NCBI GenBank assembly: GCA_018268355.1
Contig: JAFDWR010000001.1
Coordinates: forward strand, 1,017,858-1,081,857
Length of the DNA stretch: 64,000 nt
Origin: Armatimonadota bacterium
GTDB taxonomy: Bacteria > Armatimonadota > Fimbriimonadia > Fimbriimonadales > Fimbriimonadaceae
Direction: 5' to 3'
How positions within the stretch are numbered: position 1 is the first letter of the stretch; each line of letters starts with the position of its first letter. The notes under the pieces were generated by a model. It saw nothing but the letters and a program-made list of their open reading frames with translations, was not told the origin of the DNA and ran no database searches. This document shows positions 16,518 through 23,846 of this stretch, piece by piece. Position numbers and translations under genes: made by a program.

Positions 16518-17736
16518 CGCCCGCGATCATCCACGTTGCCGACGACTTCGCGACGGCGAGAACCGGCTTGGGGGCCATCGCCTGGACCAGTTCGGGCGAG
16601 GCCACGACGGGGAATTTCTGCTTGAAGCTGCCCTGGATCACCTGGCCTTCGCCGATGATGTCGCCGACCTTGGTTTCCGGCTTCGGGTCCGCCTTGATGA
16701 CCACCTCATAGGGGGCCGGGTTCACCTTTTCGACACAGACCCAGAGGTCACGTCCGGCGAGAACGGGGACTTCGGTCGAGCCAGCGGTGACCTTGCCGAC
16801 GAGCTCGCCTCGCTTTGCGATCAGCTTGTGCTCGAACGCGGCGAAGGCCCAGTCCATCATCTTCTTATGGTCCGCCGCCCAGTGCGGACTCTTCATGATC
16901 GACGTGATGAACCGCTCGCCGTTGCGGGTTGCGCTACCGACATAGGTGCATCCAGCGGCCTTGGTGTAACCCGTTTTGACGCCATCGGCGGTGGGATCCT
17001 CGCGCAAGATGCGGTTCTTGCTCATCAGGACCACGTCCTTCGTGTTCATCGACCGCGCGATCGTATGCTTCCAGTTGCGGACGGTCTCGGCGAACCAGGG
17101 CCGCTTGAGCGCCTCGCGCGCCATGATCGCAAGGTCGTTGGAGCAGGTCCAGTGCTGGTTATCCGGCAGGCCGTTGGGGTTGCGGAAATGGGTGTTGACG
17201 CAGCCAATCTCCTTGGCGCGCTTGTTCATGAGCTCGGCAAAGGCTTCTTGCGTGCCCGAGATGTGGCAGGCGACCGCATAGCAGCCGTCGTTTGCGCTGC
17301 GGAGCATGATGCCCCACATCATGTTGCGCGCCGAGAGCTGTTCGCCGGGGAGCAGGTGGAGGCTCGCCTCGCCGACCTTTTGCACGTCTTGCGGGGCGGT
17401 GATGAGCTCATCGGGCTGGCACGAATCCACGAGGAGCATGCCGGTCATGATCTTCGTCGTGCTTGCGGGATACATCGACTTGGTCCCGTTCTTCGACCAG
17501 ATCACCCGGCCAGTGCGATAGTCGACGATGGAGGCCGATTCGGAGAAAACGCCCTTGGGATCGGGAAGGTTGGGAAGGACGGGAAGCTTTTCCTCGACCT
17601 TGGCTTGGGCCTTCGCCTTCTTGGCCTTTGAGCGACTCTGGGCGAATCCTTCGCTCGTCACTCCGACTGCCAAGGCGAGCGCAAGACCCGCCATACCAAG
17701 ACCCCTCAACATCCGTCTTTCAGGATACCAAGTCAT
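16450..17736 (-). CDS. dacF: D-alanyl-D-alanine carboxypeptidase (S11 family)
   Basis: The 428-aa penicillin-binding protein trims the terminal D-Ala of peptidoglycan stem peptides. A signal peptide 'LGMAGLALALAVGVTSEGFA' leads into the S11 domain with S92-x-x-K95 ('PASTTK'), S147-A-N149 and K254-T-G256 ('DGVKTGYT'). The C-terminal PBP5-like beta domain follows, and the chain ends in a membrane helix 'WMIAGGAALLGVAGVVAI' with an RRRRP stop-transfer, unlike the amphipathic anchor of E. coli PBP5. The start ATG 17736 overlaps the scpB stop (ATGA). Its place between scpB and a pseudouridine synthase gene is as in Firmicutes. Confidence 0.93.
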   Translation of the reverse strand: MTWYPERRMLRGLGMAGLALALAVGVTSEGFAQSRSKAKKAKAQAKVEEKLPVLPNLPDPKGVFSESASIVDYRTGRVIWSKNGTKSMYPASTTKIMTGMLLVDSCQPDELITAPQDVQKVGEASLHLLPGEQLSARNMMWGIMLRSANDGCYAVACHISGTQEAFAELMNKRAKEIGCVNTHFRNPNGLPDNQHWTCSNDLAIMAREALKRPWFAETVRNWKHTIARSMNTKDVVLMSKNRILREDPTADGVKTGYTKAAGCTYVGSATRNGERFITSIMKSPHWAADHKKMMDWAFAAFEHKLIAKRGELVGKVTAGSTEVPVLAGRDLWVCVEKVNPAPYEVVIKADPKPETKVGDIIGEGQVIQGSFKQKFPVVASPELVQAMAPKPVLAVAKSSATWMIAGGAALLGVAGVVAIRRRRPHHFG

Positions 17737-18254
17737 TCGGCGTCTTTGGCCTTGATCTCGACCGGCGGAAGCTCCTTCAGGTCGTTCAGCTTGAAATGGT
17801 GGAGGAACTGTTGGGTCGTTCCGTACAGGACGGGTCGCCCTGGCGTGGGTCGGCGGCCCACCTCACGGATGAGCCTCCTTTCCACCAGCGAGCGAACGCC
17901 GTACTCGCTCGCGATGCCACGGGTGGCGTCGATCTCGGCGATCGTGATCGGCTGGCGATAGACGATGACGGCGAGCACTTCCATCAGCGCGCGGCTGAGG
18001 GTGCGCCGCTGGGGCTGAAGGAAGTCGGCCACTGCTACCGCGTACTCCTCCTTGGTGCAAAGCTGGTAGCCGCCCGCGATCTTGATCAGCCGAATCGCGC
18101 CGCGCTCGCTCAGGCGTTGTTCGAGGAGTTCGAGGCCTTGCTCAACCTGGCCCATCGTTACTCTGAGCGCACTCGCGAGCGATTCCAGAGTCGCCGGTGA
18201 CTCGGTGACAAAGAGGAGCGCCTCCAGCTGGTCGACAAGGGTGCCTGAACTCAT
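17733..18254 (-). CDS. scpB: Segregation and condensation protein B
   Basis: The 173-aa tandem winged-helix protein is a kleisin-associated subunit of the SMC-ScpAB condensin. Typical motifs are 'EALLFVTESPATLESLA' at the start, 'RTLSRALMEVLAVIVYRQPI' and 'LYGTTQQFLHHFKL' near the end. It overlaps scpA by 4 nt (ATGA) upstream and dacF by 4 nt downstream, so all are translationally coupled. Confidence 0.95.
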   Translation of the reverse strand: MSSGTLVDQLEALLFVTESPATLESLASALRVTMGQVEQGLELLEQRLSERGAIRLIKIAGGYQLCTKEEYAVAVADFLQPQRRTLSRALMEVLAVIVYRQPITIAEIDATRGIASEYGVRSLVERRLIREVGRRPTPGRPVLYGTTQQFLHHFKLNDLKELPPVEIKAKDAE

Positions 18255-19018
18255 GCTCGGGTCGCACGTCCGAAGAGGAGTTGATCTTCGTCCCGGAGGA
18301 TCGAAATCTGGCCGAGGCGAACCAATTCGAGGATCGCGAGGAACCAGAACACCGCGTCGGCCTTGCTCACGTCCTCGGGGACGATGTCGAGCAGGGTGGT
18401 GGGCTCGATCGGGAGTCGGCTCAGGAGCAGCTTCATCACCTCGGCGAGCGAAAGTCGTGGGCGACCGAGAGGCTGAAGCGGCTCCGGCTTCGACCGCGCA
18501 AGCACTTGTTCGAAGGCGCGCGCGATGTCGGCGAGGGTGATCGCGTCCAGCTCATAGGGGACTTCGTAGGCGTTGACGGTCGGCTCGGCGGTGCGGAAGA
18601 ACGACCGTTCGCGCTCGCGCTCCCATCGCTGCAAGGTCTCAATCGCCTCTTCGAGGTCGTAGCTCGGGAGGTCGCCTAGGGCGGCAAGTTCCTCTTCGTA
18701 CGGCTCGGGTTCAGGCACAGGGAGCGGCAAGAGCGACCACGCCTTGCGCTCGATCAAGTAGGCAAGAGCCGCGAGAGCGGCCGCCGCCTCTTCGAGGTTG
18801 GCGTTCGGCAGGGTCAGCAGGTACTCAAAGTAGGTCTGACAGACCGGGAAAAGGGGGACGTCGCGAAGGTCGATCTTCCGCTCGCGGACGCAGTGAAAGA
18901 GCGCAGCCAGGCTCCCGGAAAAGGTTGGCGTCTGGACGTGAATCGGGATCGGCGCAATGACGCCCAATCCGCCGAGGGACTCTTGGGTGACCTCAAGGAC
19001 TGCCGAACGCTTCGCCAT
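18251..19018 (-). CDS. scpA: Segregation and condensation protein A
   Basis: The 255-aa kleisin bridges the SMC heads. The N-terminal part has 'FSGSLAALFHCVRERKIDLR', matching the usual F-x-G-P-L-x-x-L-L-x-L-I-x-x-x-K-I-D-I pattern with the Pro replaced by Ser. The C-terminal winged helix includes 'SKADAVFWFLAILELVRLGQ'. The initiation codon lies within a 12-bp inverted repeat (19015-19048) and no Shine-Dalgarno is visible, so expression may be controlled by mRNA structure. Confidence 0.92.
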   Translation of the reverse strand: MAKRSAVLEVTQESLGGLGVIAPIPIHVQTPTFSGSLAALFHCVRERKIDLRDVPLFPVCQTYFEYLLTLPNANLEEAAAALAALAYLIERKAWSLLPLPVPEPEPYEEELAALGDLPSYDLEEAIETLQRWERERERSFFRTAEPTVNAYEVPYELDAITLADIARAFEQVLARSKPEPLQPLGRPRLSLAEVMKLLLSRLPIEPTTLLDIVPEDVSKADAVFWFLAILELVRLGQISILRDEDQLLFGRATRA

Positions 19019-19048
19019 GCAGGGTTACAGACGTGGAACCCTGCATGG
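19015..19048 (-). promoter_or_regulatory. Inverted repeat covering the scpA start codon
   Basis: CCATGCAGGGTT (19015-19026) and AACCCTGCATGG (19037-19048) form a perfect 12-bp stem with a 10-nt loop. The scpA ATG (19018-19016) lies in one arm. The hairpin begins 12 nt after the stop of the upstream gene, so it could also act as a processing site or a terminator without a U-tract. Confidence 0.6.
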
Positions 19049-19059
19049 GCGATTCAGGT

Positions 19060-20997
19060 TCAACCGCCGAACTTTCGAGCCTCGTCGAGCGTGATCACGC
19101 CGTCGTGGTTCTCATCGAGCCGGTCGAACATCTTTTGCATCGGGAATTCATCCCGCGTGATCTTGCCGTCCTTGTTCTTATCGAGCTGACGGAAGATCGT
19201 CTCGATGTCGACATCGCCGATGCCGCGCGGACGGTTCATCCCGTTCCCCGCGATCCCTTCGGTCGGGACGTAATAGTCCAGGTAGCCGAGCATCATCTCG
19301 TCGAACGTCTGCGGTCCAAAGAACACAGTCGCTTCGGGATTCGGATTCGCCGGGTTGTTCTTGCTGTTGTCGTACCAGGCGGTGTAGCGCAGCTTCGAAC
19401 CCTTGGTGACGTTGATCTCCTTCTTCGGGACGTAGCTGAGTTGCCAATTGAAGTCGTAGCGCGGCACGTCGAGGAGCACTTGAGACTTCCCTTCGGCATC
19501 GATCAGCTCGTACTTCGCCGCCTTGCCGCGAACGTGCATGTGGGGCATGAAGCTGATGATCTTTGCGTCCACCGGCACGTTGAACGTGGCCACCGACTTG
19601 TAGTTGGGGTCGTTCGGCGGAATCTGGATGTTGAAGTTCTCGAGCCCGAAGGTTCGGATTTCGTACTTCGGCGCGGTCTTCACGTAGCGGAGGCCCAGTT
19701 CGCACTGGTCCTTCGTCTCGGTGCCGTTGGGCGTGTAGTGAATCTGGAAGATCAGGTCGTGGCCCTTCGGCAGTCGCTTAGCGAAGCCAGGATCGTAGGT
19801 CGTCCAGGTGTTTCCCGGCACGTAACCCGCGAGGAATCCGTCCGTTTCGCCAACCACCTTGCGGCGCTCGCCGTGGGGGACGGCAAAGATGAGGACGTGG
19901 TGGACCACTTGGCGGGCGGTAGGCCGGATTTCGACGCCCTGGACCCACTTGTCTTCGGGCAGGTTCACGTCCACGCGGACGTTCTGATAGGCCATCGTTC
20001 CTTCTGCCTTGATCGTAATCGGCTGAGGGATGCGGAAAATCTGGTCGGGCTTGCCTGCTTCCCAGCCGCCGGTCGGGAACGCGGGTTTGGCGGGTGCGAT
20101 CTTGGCGTCACCCGCCGGAGTGCCGCTATCCGCCCAAGCGACAAGCGCGGCGATCTCATCCGAGCTGAGGCTGCGGTCGTTGCGCCATCCGCCGTGGCTC
20201 GGGGTTTCCTTCGCCGCAAACCAAGGCGGCATGATGCGGTTCTCGACTGCGTACTTGATCATCGGGGCGCGGTCGCGCGCGTCCTCAAGCCGGTCAAGCC
20301 GGAAGGGCGTCGTTCCGCCCGGATAGTGGCAGGAGACGCAATTCTTGTTCAGGATTCCCGCGACCTTGCCGTAGTAGGTGATCTTGGCGACGGGGTCGGG
20401 GGCAAAGGCGAGCGCGCAGCCGGGGGCGGCGGTCGTTTTGACCTTGGGCGCCTTGCCCGCGAGGGCGGCATCTAGCGCGCCGCGCAGGTAGTCGTTCTTT
20501 GCTGAGGGCTTGCTCGCGCCGACCGCATATTGGTCGTTCACCGCGCCGCGATAGATTAGCTGTTCTCCAGGGCCATAGACGAACACCTCGGTCGTGGTCT
20601 TGGCGCCGAGCTTGCGGGAAATGGAATCGTCCTTGTCCCAGACGTAGTTGCCGAGCTTCTTGGATGCGGCGACAACGTCCTCTTTGGGCTCGGACTCATA
20701 GGGATTGACGAAGACAAAGCGGACACCCTTGGCCTTGTACTTGGCCGAGATGCGCTCGAGCTCGGGGGCGAGCTTCTTGCTGATCGGGCAGGTCGTCGTG
20801 TGCATGGCGACCACGGTGATGCCGGGGCCGAGGACAGTGACCTTTTCGCCGGCGGGCGAGGTCCCCACCATCTTCGTGATCGACGCTGCGGCGGCTTTGG
20901 GCTTGGCCTTCGGCGACTCGCCACGATCGATGGCCTGAACCACCATCGCACTCGCCACAAGGCCCAACGAAGCGACCAGAAGCGCTTTGTTCTTCAT
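19060..20997 (-). CDS. Redoxin / c-type haem / copper monooxygenase-like / EF-hand fusion protein, exported
   Basis: The 645-aa protein starts with a signal peptide ('MKNKALLVASLGLVASAM'). Domains in order: a thioredoxin-fold redoxin-like domain with a single cysteine C70 ('TTTCPISK'); a haem-binding C-x-x-C-H at 220-224 ('NCVSCH'); a region resembling copper type II ascorbate-dependent monooxygenases with H366-H367 ('VVHHVLIF'), H420 ('FQIHYTP'), H486/H488 ('MPHMHVRG') and 'DEMMLGY'; and two C-terminal EF-hands ('DKNKDGKITRDEF', 'DENHDGVITLDEA'). This order is familiar from Planctomycetes and Acidobacteria. The start is ATG 20997 because a TATAGT box ends 6 nt before it. A periplasmic redox role is inferred; substrate unknown. 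Confidence 0.85.
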   Translation of the reverse strand: MKNKALLVASLGLVASAMVVQAIDRGESPKAKPKAAAASITKMVGTSPAGEKVTVLGPGITVVAMHTTTCPISKKLAPELERISAKYKAKGVRFVFVNPYESEPKEDVVAASKKLGNYVWDKDDSISRKLGAKTTTEVFVYGPGEQLIYRGAVNDQYAVGASKPSAKNDYLRGALDAALAGKAPKVKTTAAPGCALAFAPDPVAKITYYGKVAGILNKNCVSCHYPGGTTPFRLDRLEDARDRAPMIKYAVENRIMPPWFAAKETPSHGGWRNDRSLSSDEIAALVAWADSGTPAGDAKIAPAKPAFPTGGWEAGKPDQIFRIPQPITIKAEGTMAYQNVRVDVNLPEDKWVQGVEIRPTARQVVHHVLIFAVPHGERRKVVGETDGFLAGYVPGNTWTTYDPGFAKRLPKGHDLIFQIHYTPNGTETKDQCELGLRYVKTAPKYEIRTFGLENFNIQIPPNDPNYKSVATFNVPVDAKIISFMPHMHVRGKAAKYELIDAEGKSQVLLDVPRYDFNWQLSYVPKKEINVTKGSKLRYTAWYDNSKNNPANPNPEATVFFGPQTFDEMMLGYLDYYVPTEGIAGNGMNRPRGIGDVDIETIFRQLDKNKDGKITRDEFPMQKMFDRLDENHDGVITLDEARKFGG

Positions 20998-21003
20998 GAT
21001 TGG

Positions 21004-21013
21004 ACTATACGAC
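21004..21013 (-). promoter_or_regulatory. -10 box giving a probable leaderless mRNA
   Basis: The minus strand reads GTCGTATAGT; TATAGT (21009-21004) is followed by CCAATC and then the ATG at 20997. Spacing of 6 nt places the start codon at about +1. Confidence 0.5.
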
Positions 21014-21049
21014 AACCTCGGCCGAAGGTTCAGGTTAGTCCTGGGCCTC

Positions 21050-21583
21050 TTAACGGACGATTTCGCCGCTTACCGTGATCCCAATGCCCGACCGGTCGGT
21101 CGCCGGGTCACCCACCGCGTTCCACTTGGTCTGTTTCGACTCATAGACGAGGATCATCTTGGGGTCCTTGAGGTCGCCGAGATACTTGTCGCTTGCGGCG
21201 GCGTTCAGGGCATAGCCATACTTGCCGTCTTGACCGATGAGGTCAGGTCGGATCAGCTTCTTGATGCCCTCGTTGTCCTTCAAATCAGCGGTCTTCACGC
21301 GCTTGGACATCTTCTCCATCCAGCTTCCGGCGTCGGGGAGCTGACCTTCGGATTCGTTGTAATCCTTCAGCATCCGGTAGATGCCCTTGAGGGTGTCCTC
21401 GCGCGACTTGACGTCGTACTCCACCTGCTTTTGGTTAAACGCGCCGTCGCGATAGAGGTGGAAGGCAGTGAGGATCGCGTTACGCTGATCGGGCAGCACG
21501 ACCGCCCCAATGGCAAGGATGCCCAGCGGAATTCCGCATCCCATCGCCCATCGTCGCCGCTTCAACCGCACACCGTCACTCAC
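21050..21583 (-). CDS. Membrane-anchored protein of unknown function
   Basis: The 177-aa protein has a basic N-terminus ('RLKRRRW') and one membrane segment ('GCGIPLGILAIGAVVLP'), so it is a type II membrane protein with about 140 residues outside. The body ('LKGIYRMLKDYNESEGQLPD', 'PDLIGQDGKYGYALN') recalls pseudopilin C-terminal domains in which a page of residues with Leu-Pro and Gly-Tyr is typical, but there is no prepilin cleavage motif. The start is GTG 21583, with TATACT 7 nt upstream, divergent from the PLP-enzyme gene. Family not recognised with confidence. Confidence 0.6.
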   Translation of the reverse strand: MSDGVRLKRRRWAMGCGIPLGILAIGAVVLPDQRNAILTAFHLYRDGAFNQKQVEYDVKSREDTLKGIYRMLKDYNESEGQLPDAGSWMEKMSKRVKTADLKDNEGIKKLIRPDLIGQDGKYGYALNAAASDKYLGDLKDPKMILVYESKQTKWNAVGDPATDRSGIGITVSGEIVR

Positions 21584-21590
21584 GCTGGAA

Positions 21591-21598
21591 AGTATAGT
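21591..21598. promoter_or_regulatory. Shared divergent -10 element AGTATAGT
   Basis: On the plus strand TATAGT (21593-21598) is followed by 7 nt and GTG 21606. On the minus strand TATACT (21596-21591) is followed by 7 nt and GTG 21583. The two -10 boxes overlap in one near-palindromic octamer, and both transcripts would be leaderless or nearly so. Confidence 0.5.
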
Positions 21599-21605
21599 CG
21601 AGGCA

Positions 21606-22580
21606 GTGTCGAACCCTCGTTACCCCCTGGTCCTTCTGCCTACGCCTTGCCACCGGCTCGATCGTGCGTCGGCGATCCTCGGCGTCGAGCTTTGGATCAA
21701 ACGCGACGACCTGACCGGCTTTGCGGGAGGCGGGAACAAGGGGCGCAAGCTCGAGTACCTGATCGGCCAGGCGCTTGCGGATGGCATCGAGGTGATTGTC
21801 TCGTGCGGGGCGTTGCAGTCGAACTTCCTGCGGCAGCTCGCCGCCGCCTGTTCGTGTGCGGGGATTCACGCCGTCGCGGTGGTGATGGAAGAGCCCTTCG
21901 AGTACGGCCCGGCACCGTTCGAGGGCATCGGTCGCGAGAACGGAAACGTTCGATTAGACCAACTTTTTGGCCTTGAAATGGTCGAAATCGAGAACAACAC
22001 CTGGGATCACTTGTTCGATGAGATGGAGCGGGTCGCGTCCGAGTTCGAGAGTCGCGGCAAGAAGGTGATGCGCATCCCCGTGGGTGGTTCGGCGTGGCAG
22101 GGCGCGTATGCCTTTGCCGAGGCCGCCGAGGAAGTCCGCGAGTTCGGATTCGATGAGATCATCTTCGCGAGTAGCAGCGGCAGCACCCAGGTTGGGCTTG
22201 CCTATGCCTTCGCGGGTTCACCGACGAAGATCACCGGCATCGCCTGCGACCCCGAGCCCGAACTGCCGAATGACTTTGCCAACCTCGCGGCCGACCTTGA
22301 TGCTGCCCTAGGTCGCTCGGTCGGATTGCAGGCCTCCGATTTTCATTTCGATCTCGGCTACGTCGGCGATGGCTACGGGATCCCGAGTGAGGCAGGCAAT
22401 GAGGCCCTGACCTGGCTCGCGAGAACCGAAGGCATCCTCCTCGATCCGGTTTATTCGGCGAAGGCGTTCTCCGCCATTATTGACCGAGCCAAGCGGGACG
22501 AACTCCCTGGAAAGATTCTTTTTTGGCACACCGGCGGCGTGCCTGCCCTCTTCGCTGACCATCCCTCGGGCGTAAACTAG
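21606..22580 (+). CDS. PLP-dependent D-cysteine desulfhydrase / ACC deaminase family protein
   Basis: The 324-aa fold-type II PLP enzyme has the Schiff-base lysine K45 in 'GGGNKGRKLEYL', the substrate motif 'CGALQSNFLRQLAA' (the family usually has S-N-H-x-R) and the phosphate loop 'ASSSGSTQVGLAYA'. Length matches D-cysteine desulfhydrase (about 330 aa). The F replacing H in 'SNF' and S instead of T at the phosphate loop argue for a relative with altered substrate rather than true ACC deaminase. The start is GTG 21606, supported by the -10 box and the 'LPTPCHRL' opening. It is followed 5 nt later by a Kbl-type gene, so the two are one operon of amino-acid breakdown. Confidence 0.85.
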   Translation: MSNPRYPLVLLPTPCHRLDRASAILGVELWIKRDDLTGFAGGGNKGRKLEYLIGQALADGIEVIVSCGALQSNFLRQLAAACSCAGIHAVAVVMEEPFEYGPAPFEGIGRENGNVRLDQLFGLEMVEIENNTWDHLFDEMERVASEFESRGKKVMRIPVGGSAWQGAYAFAEAAEEVREFGFDEIIFASSSGSTQVGLAYAFAGSPTKITGIACDPEPELPNDFANLAADLDAALGRSVGLQASDFHFDLGYVGDGYGIPSEAGNEALTWLARTEGILLDPVYSAKAFSAIIDRAKRDELPGKILFWHTGGVPALFADHPSGVN

Positions 22581-22585
22581 CGGGC

Positions 22586-23779
22586 GTGAACACCAGCTTC
22601 GAATCGTGGCTGAATGCCCAGATCGGCGACCTCAAGGCCCAGAACCTCTATAAGGTGCCGAAGATTCTGAACTCGCCTGCCGGCGGCAGGGTGACGATGA
22701 ACGGCAAAGAGGTCGTGAACCTCAGTAGCAACAACTACCTCGGCCTTGCCAACCATCCCAAGGTGCGCCAAGCCGCCCTCGATGCGATTGAGCGATGGGG
22801 TGTCGGCGCGGGCGCAGTGCGCTGGATCGGCGGCACGATGGAGGTTCACCAGGAGCTCGAAGAGCGCCTTGCCAAATTCAAGAAGACGGAGGCGGTCCTC
22901 GTTTTCACCGGAGGATTCACCGCCAATGCAGGCGCGATCCCCGCGATCCTCACCGACAGGGACGTTGTCATCTCGGACGAGCTCAACCACGCGAGCATCA
23001 TCGACGGAGTCCGACTCTCGCCCGCCAAGTACAAGAAGTCGGAAGGCTACGTTTATCCGCACAAGGACATGGAGGCCCTGGAGTCGATCCTGAAGAACAC
23101 CCAGTCGTTCGAGAAGCGGGTGATCATCACCGACGGCGTCTTCAGCATGGATGGCGACATCGCCCCGCTCCCGACAATCGTCGACCTCGCCGAGCAGTTC
23201 AATGCCGTGGTCTATGTGGACGACGCGCACTCCAGCGGCGTCCTCGGTAAGAATGGCGCGGGAACGACTTCGCACTTCGACCTCTATGGCCGCGTTGACG
23301 TCCAGCTCGGCACGCTCAGCAAGGCGCTCGGCGTCATGGGCGGCTACATCGCAGGTTGTGCCGCGCTGAAGGATTGGCTGATCAACCGCGGCCGACCTTA
23401 TCTCTTTAGCACCGGTCACCCGCCGGTGGTCGCGGCTGCGCTCATCGCCGCGCTCGACATCATGGAGAACGACCCTGAGCCGATGAACCGGCTCTGGTCG
23501 AACACCCGATGGTGGAAGTCGGCCCTCGCCGAGGCGGGATTCGACACGATGGGTTCGGAAACGCCGATCACGCCGGTTTACGTTGGCGACGAGGGCAAGG
23601 CCCAGCTGATGGAGCGGATGCTCTGGGACGAGGGGGTTTACGCCCTTTCCATCGTCTTCCCGACGGTGGGTCGAGGCAAGGCGCGCATTCGCACGATGCC
23701 GAGTGCAGCCCACACCGAAGAGGACCTCGCGTTTGCACTTGAGGCGTTCAAGCGGGTCCGCGATAAGCTCGGCGCCTAA
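22586..23779 (+). CDS. kbl: Glycine C-acetyltransferase (Kbl-like alpha-oxoamine synthase)
   Basis: The 397-aa fold-type I PLP enzyme condenses glycine with acetyl-CoA, or runs the reverse step in threonine breakdown. PLP contacts are H135 in 'DELNHASIIDG', D212 and H215 in 'VDDAHSSGVLG' and the Schiff-base lysine K246 in 'LGTLSKALGVMGGY'. The motif 'GTMEVHQELE' near 83-92 is more typical of Kbl than of BioF, but 8-amino-7-oxononanoate synthase or another alpha-oxoamine synthase cannot be excluded. Start GTG 22586, only 5 nt after the PLP desulfhydrase-like gene. A strong bidirectional terminator follows. No threonine dehydrogenase gene is adjacent. Confidence 0.88.
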   Translation: MNTSFESWLNAQIGDLKAQNLYKVPKILNSPAGGRVTMNGKEVVNLSSNNYLGLANHPKVRQAALDAIERWGVGAGAVRWIGGTMEVHQELEERLAKFKKTEAVLVFTGGFTANAGAIPAILTDRDVVISDELNHASIIDGVRLSPAKYKKSEGYVYPHKDMEALESILKNTQSFEKRVIITDGVFSMDGDIAPLPTIVDLAEQFNAVVYVDDAHSSGVLGKNGAGTTSHFDLYGRVDVQLGTLSKALGVMGGYIAGCAALKDWLINRGRPYLFSTGHPPVVAAALIAALDIMENDPEPMNRLWSNTRWWKSALAEAGFDTMGSETPITPVYVGDEGKAQLMERMLWDEGVYALSIVFPTVGRGKARIRTMPSAAHTEEDLAFALEAFKRVRDKLGA

Positions 23780-23791
23780 GGCAAAGAAAAC

Positions 23792-23828
23792 AAGACCCCG
23801 CTTCTCGAGCTGAGAAGCGGGGTCTTTT
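23792..23828. terminator. Bidirectional intrinsic terminator
   Basis: A perfect 15-bp stem (23792-23806 with 23812-23826) has a 5-nt loop and ends in TTTT on the plus strand; AAAA lies on the other side for the minus direction. It separates the convergent kbl and Pro/Ala-Gly/Asn-rich genes. Confidence 0.9.
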
Positions 23829-23846
23829 CGTTTTACTTGGGCCGGG

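Noticed and set aside
19033-20475. Antisense frame of 480 codons across the redox fusion gene
   Set aside because: No recognisable domain, and the minus-strand gene has several conserved motifs.
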